Source: Thysanoteuthis rhombus (lineage: Eukaryota; Mollusca; Cephalopoda; Oegopsida; Thysanoteuthidae). Taken from it: a stretch of DNA of 64,000 nt. The position numbers and the translations under genes are program-made. The DNA is taken from positions 40,127,406 through 40,191,405 of the forward strand of contig OY735231.1 in NCBI GenBank assembly GCA_963457665.1. Reading direction: 5' to 3'. The notes beneath the pieces were generated by a model, which was not told the origin of the DNA, searched no databases, and saw only the letters and a program-made list of their open reading frames with translations. Shown one piece after another: positions 37,801 to 50,700 of the stretch (its first letter is position 1; every line of letters begins with the position of its first letter).

Positions 37801-40800
37801 TGGGTGTAAGTCCCAAAGTTATAGCTCTTCCGTTGGAGTTTTCATCATCTAAGCAGATGTTTATAGCTATTTATGTATTGATCGAGAAAGAGTAGCTCAA
37901 TTCCAGAGAGAAATAAAAGCTTTGCTGACTTTATTGTATCGGAAATAAATTGGTGAGTCTTAACAGTCCAAAAACAAGAATCCGACGTGCACCCCTCACC
38001 AGTCCAGATTCAAATTGAGAAAATAACTAACCAGCCTTTCAAGTCAGTCACTATATACACTTCAGCTAAACCTATTTCCCGTTCCGCAAGTGGAGAACCA
38101 AGATTTATTTCCACTGGATCACCTCTCCGTTTTTTTCTTCAATCGTCAGAGTAATAGAGTCACAGACAAGCAGAAGTTCATTTTATATAAGACAGAAAGT
38201 ATAATGATAAAGGCAGGAATTCCTGCTTTTTCTACGAACTTACCTTCACGGTTTGTTGGTACTGAAGCTGCTGAGCACTGAGCTGAAATTGGGCAGCGGA
38301 TAATTCCTGCTTTACCATATTCAATTCGCTGCTAAACGCTTCTTGGGCCTCTACCATGTTTTGCTCGAGAGAACTTATCTTACTTTCTTTTTCCTGCAAT
38401 TCAGAGGCAAATGTTTTCTCAGATGTCATCAGTCGCTCGTTCTCCTGAAGTAAGTGACTCTTATCTACATTCAGGGCATCAATGACTGACTGTAGCGTCT
38501 CTCGGATGCTACATGACTTCTGGCTCTCAAGACAAATATTCTCTAATTGTTGTTGCAGATCTTTCTTATCTTTCTTCAGACAGTCCGATTCCATCTGCAA
38601 CTTTTTGGCCTCTTTCTTCAATTTCTCATTCTCTACAGACATCTGTTGTTTTTCCTCAAACAACTTGTCCAGCGTTTGATCCAAGCTCTCTTTGATGCTA
38701 TGTAGGTTATCAACAACTTCCTGATTTTTCTTAATCTCATCTGACAGTTGCGTCTCGCTCTCCTCCTTACTGCAGATATACTCCTGCTCGAGTTCTTCGT
38801 ATCTCAACTTCAGCTCATTGTACTCAGCTTCGGCAGCACTGAGCTTTGCATCTATTTCCTCCTTTTGTTGGAGTAAGTTAATATTGTGCTGCTCCAAACT
38901 CTCCACCTTACTGTTGTGATCCTCAAGAATTTTGTTGAGGGAAGCCAATTCCTTCTGGGAGGTTTCCAGATCCAGTGTCACTTGCTGAAGACGCTCTTCG
39001 AGAATGGTATTCTGACTTTTGGCAGTGGATAATTCCTCATTATCAACTTGGTTGGTTTTTATTTCTTCAACATATTCCACCAACCTCCCTAGGGTATCGC
39101 CCAGCTCCTTATCATCAAATTCATAACTTGGAGCATTGTTCTGTAATGAAAAGTAAATGAGTTGAAATTGAAATATCAATTACAAGTAATTTTTAGTATA
39201 GAAAACATGTAGGAACAATAATTCCTAAAATACTAGCATTCTAAGGGAAATAATGAATCACCATCATCCAAACATGCTTTGTTGGGAGCGATCAATCAAA
39301 AAGTTATGATCAATGAATAAGTTACTTCTCTAGCCCTTTTCTTGGGCTTTGATAATTGAAAAAGGTCTGAATTTTCAAGAAACAAGTGAGCTCAAACTAG
39401 AGACTAATTTAGCATAAACTTACGTTGCATGTTGAACCCCCAACTAAAAACCTATTTTGGAGGGAAATTTACAAAAAACAAAAAAATTTTTTTCCCAACT
39501 CATTGAGGGGAGTGCATGAGCAAATAAGGTCTGGGTGAAGTCCAGATAGAAACATAGATAGATACATATAAATGTCAGAACACATGAATAACCTAAACAC
39601 AGCAACAGTGATTAAACCGGTCTGTTGTAGGTAGCAGTGATTAAAAACAAACCTTTTGTTAGTATTCCAAAATGGTTGGGCCAATATTGAATTAGGATTT
39701 AAGAGATGCACACACATAAAAATCATCGAAATCTTTGATCACGGTACTTTAAAGGATACAACTACAATTTCTGTAGATACTAATACCACATTAATATTGG
39801 ACAATATTTCTTGGAAATCTCACACCATGCAAAAGTTGCTCTATGGGGCAAAGCCCTGTCTATTGACCATCATAAGACAGCAAAGACTTGCATTAGCTGG
39901 CCACTTAGAAAGACACAAAGGACCAGCAGGTTGAGTCCTATTGTAGAATCCAGATGTGAACTGGAGAGTTGGACATCCTAACACCACCTTAAAGAAAATC
40001 CGAGAAGGACACTGGATTGGAAGGGGACAAACTTCTTACAGTTATGTTGGAAAAGGAGAGCTGGAGGAAGAATTATGTCATGGCACCAACTGGCATCTGA
40101 TGAAGATAATATTAATAGAAATAATAATGGACAATTATAAAATATGAATTTAAAAAGTGATTTTTCAATATTATGTTAAGTCCTATCTATGTTAAACTTA
40201 TCAGGAAAATGAAGGGTGTTGCCATCCCTAGACCATATAATGTTGATTGAGATTAGATTCTTTTTGGTTGGGAGCTGAATTTACATGTAGGGACTCCCCG
40301 CCCCCAAGGATAAGAGAGGGAGAGAGATCAGCCTGTGATGATAGTAGCTAGGAAAATCAAGTACCAAATATATCGGTATACAAGACAGATATTTAATCAA
40401 AAGAGAAAAACTATGCAAATATTTCACTGCATCCACTGTGCTGGTATATCAAAGGGCCTGTACAAGGTTGCCAGATTGGGATACAAAGGGAAATAATGCA
40501 AACTTTATCTCAGAGATTTGCCCAACATAGGCATTGAAATAGCGTCAAATTTGGAAATCAAGTAAGTCTAGAGGACAAGGTTCAATACCAGCCTTCAATA
40601 GTGATATAAGGCTTGAGGCTGGTATCAAATTTCTGCTTTCAGTGTCGCTTATTTCCAAATCAACACTATTCCTATGCCCCTGTTGAGTGAGTCTCAGAGA
40701 TAAATTTTGGATTATTCTCCTTCGTAGTCCAATCTGGCAACCCTGGGACCATACACTGAAGCTCAATATGGACGGTAACAGAGCTTGGATGAGTCGCAAT

Positions 40801-43800
40801 CAGTGATAATTCTCCAAATACTTTTGTAAATCATTCATCTTATAGGCTAGTATATAATGTTATTTACTCAATTTTACAAAAGAAAAAAAAATTCTCACTT
40901 CTGTATCCAAGACAGAGTCCAAGACTTGTTTGAACTGCTGTGACTCATTTTGGTACTTTTCGACCAGCTGAGCCTTCTCTTCCACTTGCTGTCGAGAGAA
41001 ATCCAACTCATCACTCTGTTCCTGAAGCATCCGTTGCAGTTCTTCAATGTCTTTGCACCTCTGCTGTAAACGGCTATTCTCTTCAGACAATAACTCTCGA
41101 TCCTTCTCGTACTTCCTCTTCAAAAGTTCCTCTAACGAACACTCGGTGCCGTCTGCCTGCATTTCACCATTCTCAGTCGGTTTTGACACGGATTTTAGCT
41201 GACAAATCTCAAGCAGTAGGTCGGATTCTCTCCGCTCCAACTCTGCTATCTTGGACATTTTCTCCTCAACTATTCGTTCATGTTCTTGTTCGATTTCATT
41301 TAATTTTTCTTGAAGCTCAAGCAGCTTTACTTGCAGGTCTTTCCTTTCGAAATCCAGATTGTCTTTCTCGTCCTGAGTGCAGTTATAGTCTTTACTTAGA
41401 TCATCATACCTGTAACAAGATACACTTTTTAACTCTCTGCATACCAAATTGCTCGCAATATTGTAATAATACTTTTAAAACTCAGTGAAATAGTAAATAT
41501 AAAACTTCATCTTATTGAATTTCACTGGATAAAAAATGCAGAATTTTAATTCATATGTCATTTAATCCAAATGCATTTAATTCCACTTCAAATGCAAATA
41601 CTACTTATTGTAAGTCACTCAGAATAGTTATTTCTATGCTAAGTTTATTTTGGCACACGGTCACAAACATGAGGAATAGTGACAACTGAATTTGTTACAC
41701 CAGTGAACTGGTTGTTGAAACAGGCTTGCTAACTATCACATAATGGTAACTAGTGAAACAATCAGATGATACCCAAGATCATGTTAAGGAAAAAATCATT
41801 TTTTCCAAGCAACAGTGGACGGACTTACTTCCGCTGCAAAGTACTGTATTTTTCTTTCATTACACTGAGTTTCTCAACCCATGAGGCGACTTCTTGACCT
41901 GTTGTCAGTTTCTCCTCTTCCAATTCTTCAATCTTGGTCAGAAGCTCAGACTGGGATCCACAAACCTCATCCTCAATCGGAGACATGCATTCGGATTCAG
42001 TGAATGAGGAGGCAACATCCACTTTGCTCATCAGGCTGGAATCCTATAACGAAGCAATTACAAGATTAAAAAACTAAATCAACCAAGGGAAATTATGAAT
42101 CACCACAATCTATATATGCAGCTTTTTACCTCGTATATCAGGCCGTAGTGGTGGTAAAATTAAATTACTTTGATAAAAATACTACCAGTATGGTTTGAAT
42201 CATACAGGTCAGATTAGTCACTGAAATAGGGTGAGCAATTAAAAAAAATGGAAAAAGGGTTCATCAATGCATAAATTACTTTTCTTGCTTTATTGGGCTG
42301 TGATCACTAAAAAGCACAGACTTTCAAAAGAATAAACCTGAATGCTGCTGGACACAAACTAAGAGACCAATTTGACATCAACTTTCATTGTAAATTGAAC
42401 TCCCTAATAAAAACATATCTAGGGAGGAATTTAAAAAAACAACGTTTTCCCTTTGTGTGTGAAAAATTTCAAAGTTCTATGAATGGTTAGGGATGGGCAA
42501 AGTCTGGGTACATAGGTGCATTTAAATGTTAGAAGATATGAACAACCTAAACCCAGCAATAGTGATTAACCAGTCCATAGTGTGAAGTGGTGATTATCAC
42601 ACATAAATTCCACTCTTTCCTATGCAATACAAAAACTCACATGTTCTTTGATAATCCATAAATTTCTTCAGTTTTAGAAGCTATTTAGGCCACACTACAA
42701 CCACAACAACAGAAACTTCTTCGATGTACATATTGCATGTTCTAAGTTTAAGGGGATGAGTGGAGTCTTGAAGGATAAGAAAATAAATCTGTATTAGGGA
42801 GAAATTGTTAGAGTCCTGTGTTAGGTCAAGATTAATCTATGCTACTCAGAGTTGGTGGCCAAAATAATAGCAGTTGAAGAAGCTTGAATCATGTTGGTAC
42901 TTGTTTCTAAGATTGATGGTCAAAGTTGGTTCTGAATGTAAACCAGATGAGTCCAGAAAACCTGATAAAGCCTATAAATATATGAACAAGAACTTGGAAA
43001 ATATCATTTTAACTCCACATCTCAGATACTTATGAATGTCCAACATCTCAAGTATATTGTACCCGTGTGCTGTAGACCGAATACTAATCTTACTAAGTCT
43101 TCTTTTTTTGTTCATGTCCCAAAATCTTACAGAGATCCATAGATAAGGATATCTTAGCTCCCTAGCAATATTGTTCTAATGGTTATGAAGGAAAAACAAA
43201 GGCAACTCCAACTTGGGTTTGGGTTTAATGGAAAAAAAAGGAAAAGAAAAGCTTACGTTATGACTTGTAATACTGAGAAGACTGCTCATACTGGATGTTC
43301 TGCTTGGGGGGTTCCATGTATAATTTCCAGCCGACTTCCTGGGATTTAGAATAACAAAATAAAAAACTTGACTCATTTGCACTACAATAATCATTTTTTG
43401 GCAGCATGCCATGTTGGGATGATCAATTTAAAAACATGGGAAGAAAATGGTGATTATTAATAAGCTACTTCTCTCACCTTTTGTTGGACAGTAATCACTA
43501 GAAAGGTTTGAATTTTCAAACTACAAAGGTTTGAATTTTCAAACAAGAAGTGTGAATGCAGAGTAAGGTACGAATTTAGCATGTGTTTGCATTTCAAACT
43601 TAACCCACCACTAAAAACCGGGGGGGGGGGGGTTAAAAATTTTTTTTTTTTTCTTCCAGACCTAAGTTTAAATTTCCAACTCTCCAGCTCCGTAGGTGCT
43701 ACCTGTATACATGATACACACACAACCAGTCAGCCAGAGCAGCATAAAAACTGAAGAAAGCTATGTTAACAGTTTTGGCTGATGTTTTCTTATAACAAGG

Positions 43801-46800
43801 AGCCCTAGCTATGGCTAAATAGCAAGGCAGACTTGGCTCTTCAGCCTTGGTTGACCACCGTTCTAGGAGAAGGACAACTCTGAATTAAAACCAGGAAAGT
43901 TGTCCAACATCATGAGGAGTAGGCAATGGACAGATTAGGGAACATGTTCCCAAAATGTACAGTTAGCAAGGCTCTGGTGAAGCTACAACAGGCCTAGCAA
44001 GCCAGAAGTAGATAATACAACTACCGTTTCTAACTCGCCACAACATCTAAAGTAAAAGTGGAAGATTTTGTTCTGTTTTTTTTCTTTTTTTTAAAAAAAA
44101 GAAAAGAGAACAAAAAGAGCTCTTTTACCTTTTTTTTTGCAGGGGGGTGGCTCATTACTGCAGTAGGCATTGGAATTTCCCAGCTATATTGGGTTATTTG
44201 AATTCCAGTTCACCAAAGCATGTTACAACTTTTATTTCCAATGAAATGAGCTTTAAATCAATCACTCAAATACAAACATCTTAACCTTTTCATATCAATT
44301 TCAGATCAAAATCAGCCATTCTGAAAATGAGTCGCATTAGTATCTTCAAATTTGCAATATAGTTACCGTACTTGCTGGCATATTCAAATGAATCACATAG
44401 TCCAAATTTAAAAAAAAAAACAACATGAAAGCTGCAAGACTCTAGCTTTAATATAAACTTACATTGCAAATTGAACTCCCAACTGAAAACCTATTCCAAA
44501 AAAAAACAAATGTTGAAATTTTCAGCCCTCTTGCTCCACGGTGCGACCTGTATGCATGATACATACATAGCCAGTCAGACCGACGTGAGTTTTGGAGATA
44601 GTTTTGGTCGATAATATCTAATCGTTGCTTTTGACCCATTCTGTAGATTTCTGCTATAGAAATGATTTTTTTTATTATGAAATAAAGTTACTGAAAAACG
44701 GATTTTTTTCCAAGTGAATTATAAAATTCAGAGCCTCTCCAAAAGAAGATTCTTTTATATCATCCCAAAATAATGTCAATTTTTAATTTACCTGGCAAAT
44801 GATGGCCACGTGTTGTCCAAATCATAACCAGTAGGTATAAGGTCAAAGTTCACATCATTTAGATCATACAAAGCATTGATCAAAATTGAACTATGCTTAT
44901 GTTGCAACCATGGAGATGACGGATGATACCAATCACTGAAATTTTTAAAAAATTCAAGTTTTATAACAATTTCACATAGACTAAAAGTAAAAAATATTCA
45001 AATGGTCATTTTATCAATAAACATAACTCAGGTAAAATTAAAAATACAATCAATGATACAAAACTATATTTAACTCATGAGATGCATTTATAGTGGAACT
45101 CTCCACTACTTAGAGTCAAGACCAAATGTTGACCAATGACTTTCTACAAAAAGCATGTATCCAAATTATCACTCTGATGAATCAGAACTTGGTACAGTAA
45201 AGGAAAAATTTTTTCCTATATGTGTTTTTGCTGTGCCAAGCTCACTCTGAGATCCTATCTACTATTATAAGGGGTTCAAAATTCAAGTGATCATTTGGGT
45301 TCCCTTGAACATCCGAAACTTTCAGGTTTCATCCACTTGACACCCACAGCCTCGATGGACAGGTCCTTCCATTTCCTCAATGATTACTTCCACAAATACT
45401 ATCTCTCTGTCCATTATCTAATGATCATCATCCATCCACAGTCCAAAGATGAAAAACGTTTTTAATTCAGTCAACAAATGATGAGGTTAGTTCCAAAACG
45501 TGATAAGTGCCATTTTGAAAATTTCAAATTTCCGCCTCAAAAAGTTTGGTATTTCATTACTATTCAAAGTTCAATCATCAATTTCAACAAAATGTGATAT
45601 CTGGCATGTTTCTCAGCATTAAGTTAGTCCCTTTTGTTCTAAATTGCAAGAAGCGCCACACCTGATTTCCTATGCCATGATATTTCTGCTTAGCCAATCA
45701 CAGTGTGCCATTCCTATGATGTAAACAGTAATAACTGCAACCTATGAAGATCAATAGTGTGGGTGTGTAGCAGTTGAATTTAAGCATTGTTCAATCTTTT
45801 TTCTTGTTTGTATCAAATAGGATTAGGGTTTTTTGGTGATTTCCATTATGTTTTGAAACACGAAATTCACACATTATTTAGAAGAAATGGAAAGAAAAAG
45901 TCTTTAGAAAATTAAGCGCACATGAATAAAAAAAGATTTGAAAATAATTTACTTCAAAAATCACTGAATGAGTGTGAAAACCACTTAGAGTTAAAACTAT
46001 CTATGACAAAAATTCAATTTTTTTCTCAGTTTGAAGGTATTACAGTTTATAGCAGAATAAGTTTGTAAACAAAATATATATATTATACTCACACAAACTG
46101 GCTTACAAAAAAAAACATTCAATTTTTGTTGGTGCTGTAAAAAAAACCTAACTTTGATTGTACTAAATTGTTTTAATTACATCCTTAGTAGTAATAAGTA
46201 ATGGAAAAAGTTTTTTTTTTAATTCTTAAGAAATTTCATAATGTTCATGAATCAGTTTGCAAAAGGCATTGACTAGCAAGGCCAAAATATTATCAATAAA
46301 AAATAAAATAAAATAGTACAGTTGCTGAAAAGAAGAGTAAATAGATATACTTGTATTTGAAATTGGTTTATTGTGTAAGTGTTGTGCATAGTTTGATCAG
46401 AAACTAATTCAACAAAAAACTCTATTATCTGCAAACTGAAAAATAATTTCAATTTTCTTAGTAAAGAGTTCTAACCCTAAACTTTATAGTTTGGTTACAA
46501 ACTCATTTAGTGATAAACTGAAGTACCATCAAACTAAAAGATAAATAAGATGTAAAGAGATTTTTCTATTTTTTCTTCAAAATATTTTGCATAATTTCAC
46601 ACAGCAAAATAGTTTTTACTCGTATATTGCATTTTGGGGGAAAAATGATCATTTTGTTAAATCAAATTTGGGATTTGAGTTTTTTCATCTCATTACAACC
46701 TAAGGCTTCAAACAGAAAAGATTTTTCTCGAGTTAAAGAAAGTGGATTTATGGCCTTTTGGAAATAAACACTTCAATATTTTTTCAACATCATCTCTTTC

Positions 46801-47729
46801 CTTGTTAATGCACTTAATACAATAGTGAACAATAACCATGTAGATTGAATATTGTACAGTGAAAATTTCAGATGAAAATTCAGCAAATAACTGTCAAGCT
46901 ATAGACACATATCCACCTCATGTATACCAAGAGAAAGATATTAACCAATCAAAAAGATATTACCTAGTTATACGGCCATTAGAAACACACTGTTGGATAG
47001 TATCAGCAAGACGTTTGTGCACGAGGGCAAAACGTATTAATGCCCGACCTTTTCCAATTGATGTCCGATACTGAAAAGAAAAGATTTTTAAAAAGGTCTG
47101 GTTAGTCACTTGATGGAAACTGTCTTTTGACAGCATGCTATGTTGGAGGCAATCAATTAAAAAGTTGGAAAAACGGGTGATCAATGAATGAATGAAGTTA
47201 CTTCTCTCGCCTTATGTTGGGCACTGAATTTTTTGAAAAAAGTGTGAATACTGCCTGGCACACACTACAATTTAGCATAAACTTACATTGCAAATTGAAT
47301 CCCCATCAAACAAAACAATTTAGGGAGAGGAGATAAAGAATAGAAACATTCTTTCTAGATAAAATAAAAAGTAAATTTTTAGGCATTTCGGACAGCCTGT
47401 CTTTATGATACTTACTTAGCCGGTCAGCTACACCAACTTGAAAACTGAAAAAAACTATATCGAGAGTTTTGATGACAGTTTTGGTTGATGTTCCCTAATA
47501 TGATTATCATCAATCACACGCTATCACAGATTTCTTGAGATATAACAAAAAAAAAAAGCAGACTCTATCAAAAAACTGCAAAGTTGAGTATAAAATTTTT
47601 GACATTCGTTTCTGTATTGAAGCTAAATATTTCCAAAACATAATCATGGCATCAAAAATAGAATGACTATATCATCCAAAATGCAACAAAATTCATAGTA
47701 AAATGAAAAAGTTACAAATATATTTATAT

Positions 47730-47773
<44 letters not shown>

Positions 47774-50700
47774 ACAAAGTATAAAAACTGTATAGTCTGC
47801 TTTCTTTTTTCTTGAAATTTCTATTTTTTTATCTCAAGAATTGATTTTTGAAGAAGGAATATGACAAAGTGTGACGTAAAAAAAAAAAAACATTCCTATT
47901 TCTTTGCCCTCTCTCCATATTGTATCTTTCTGTCTTGAACAAGGCTTTCTCTGTTATTAAGATAACTGTTTTCTTTCTTTGTTACAAACACTGTCTCTTT
48001 TTAATCACACTTTGAGTCACTTAATTACATACAAATGCCATTAACTCATTTAAATCTGGTCTTAACATTAAATTTCTCCTGTTCTTAGAACTGTCAACTC
48101 ATGTAGCATTTCAAAAATATAATCATTATCAATGACATGCGATCACAGATTTCTCAAGAAATAATGTAATAAATCAAACTGTGATGAATAATCAGGTGGA
48201 AAAAAAAGTTCTTACAACAGTTTTTAATTCTATCAAAATTAAAGAATATTGAAAACATCTATCGTTGGATAGGGGTTGACCTAAAACCCTTCCACAATAT
48301 TCTCTCCACAGTAGACTACAATATATGCTGGTATATAAGATGGGCATTTAATCATTTTTTTCAAAACTATGTAAATATTGAATTGCATCAAATGCACTGG
48401 TATTACTACTAAGTGGCTGTACTGAAGACCAAGATGGACAGTTGAAAGCTTGGATAAGTTGCAGTGAGCAGTAGTCTTCTAAATATGCTTGGAAACCATT
48501 CATCTCGTGTATACAGGAAACCAACTTATCACTGGCTAATATCGCTCAGTTTTACATCAAAGGATTATAGACCACTACAATAACTGGTGCTGGAACAGTA
48601 TTAATCAAATCACCATCGTCTCATAAATAGTCTGCCCAACCAACGAACCTGCCAAGAGGGTTTTAGATTGTTCTCTCTCTGCCTGCCTGTGAGTGTCCGG
48701 GTGCTCCTGGTCACATTTTAGGGGGCACCACACTTGAAAATTTACACGAGAACACCATCTAAAGAGACCTTTTTTGTTTTTCAAAAAAAATGTTATTTGG
48801 GGTCTCTATAGTAATTTTGAACTAATAATGCCAAATTCTTATACTGGTATTCTTTTTAGATCATTTTAGATAAAAAGATCTATAATTTTAGATGATTTTC
48901 CTTTAGATATTTAATTATAGTACACATTTGGGCTACGATGAATCATTCATGCAAAGTATGAATATTGTTGCTACATATCCATTTCAGAAGAGAAAATTGA
49001 TTTGAACAATTATTAAATTTACAATATCCTCTCATAATTGAATTAGGAAATAAAGTATTACATAAAGATTGTCATTTGACTGCTGGAGTTGCTTTAGAGT
49101 GAGAGATTCCTAATGATAATTTTTAGGCAACTTCTACAGTCTTGAATAGCTCTTCAATGTACAACATTTGGCATTGTCAGTGCAAAATTACCATAGAGAC
49201 ACACAACCCCCCCCTCTTAGACAAACTTAAACCTTGTCAGTAGTAGACTTTCAATTGTGAAGATCACCATTCAGTTGTTTTATGTCATTTTCTCAATAAG
49301 ATTTAAAAACTACTCTTCAGCACACATGCAAACTTGTGTATATAACATTAGATTGGACAGTTTATGTCCGGCAGAATGTGATAATTATAGAGAATTTATT
49401 TGGAGACATATTTCGTTTGGCACTGGAATTAACCAAGGAGCGAATTGAACAGCTGACCTCATGAATGAATAAATGGCGCCCATTTTCTTTATTCATTCAT
49501 ATGATTGGCTGTTTGATTTGCTACTTGGTTAATACCGATGCCAACCAAAATATATTCCTAAATTCATTGTCTCTACAACTATCATATGCAGACTTGAATA
49601 AGCACAAATACTTCGCAGACTATTAACAATGTTCTATTCTCATTAATACTGTATATGCTGGACTATAAGATGAATTAGAGGAACTTTGTTGAGCTCAGAT
49701 ATCCTGATCTCAAATTTTGCTAACTTAAATTTTCATCAGAGGATCCCTAACCATTTTCTGCAGACCCCTAGGAGTCTACAGAACTTAATTTCTAAATCAC
49801 AGTGATAAATAGTTTACAAAAACAATAGACTATTGCTCATTGCAACTCATCCAAGCCACATAACTGTCCATATTGAGCTTTGGTAGTTGCTCCTCTAATC
49901 ATAATACCAGTGCATTGGGTGCAGTGCAATACTTAATTGTTTTTTTTCAATCAAATGTCTGTATTATGTACAGGCACATACAGTAGCTCTTTGGTAATCA
50001 ATTGAAATATTACATTTTGTACAGTTAATTACCAGAAGTAAGACAAAATGTCCAGAAACTGTCCAACCTTACCTCTTTAAGTGATTTCACATACTTGAGA
50101 CCATCTTTAAGTCCTTTACTGGAACCAAGGCACTCACAGAAATATTCCCAGTAACTTTTTCTACGACCCATAATGCTGATGTGATCTGAAAGATTAAATT
50201 CAAAAATGCAATATTTGAGAATATCAATTTATTTTAAATTCAAGTCATGTTACATACAGGGAGTGCAATAGATATCAAAATGTTTGTTTTAACATCCTTT
50301 TACAGATTCTGAAATATATAAAAGATACTTTTTGGCTCTCGATGTACAGAAAATCCAGAGTAAATAAAAATGGCTACCTTTCATTTCGTAAGTGAGGAGA
50401 TATTCCAGCTTTGCACAAGTTTTATGGAGAAGTTGGCAGTCATCTGTGATTGGGATACCCGAGTCTGTGAACTCTTGTTTTAATTGAATCATACAGTCTG
50501 GAAAAGAATTCAAAAATTGGTCTGCTTAGTCAATCATTAGAAATCAACACATGACAAATGTCTTTTGGTAATAAAGTTACAATAATTCAACAATAATTGT
50601 TATTTTTTCACTTTGGCCATAATTGCTACACAAAATTTCTTTAATGAAAAAAGACTGAATTTTTGTCTGAAAAAACAAAACAAATTTTCATAAATTACAT

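Noticed and set aside
38482-39160. Several plus-strand frames of 60-65 codons
   Set aside because: Antisense shadows of FYCO1 exon 9.
40940-41488. 182-codon open frame on the plus strand
   Set aside because: It is the complement of FYCO1 exon 8; an antisense shadow of coiled-coil codons.
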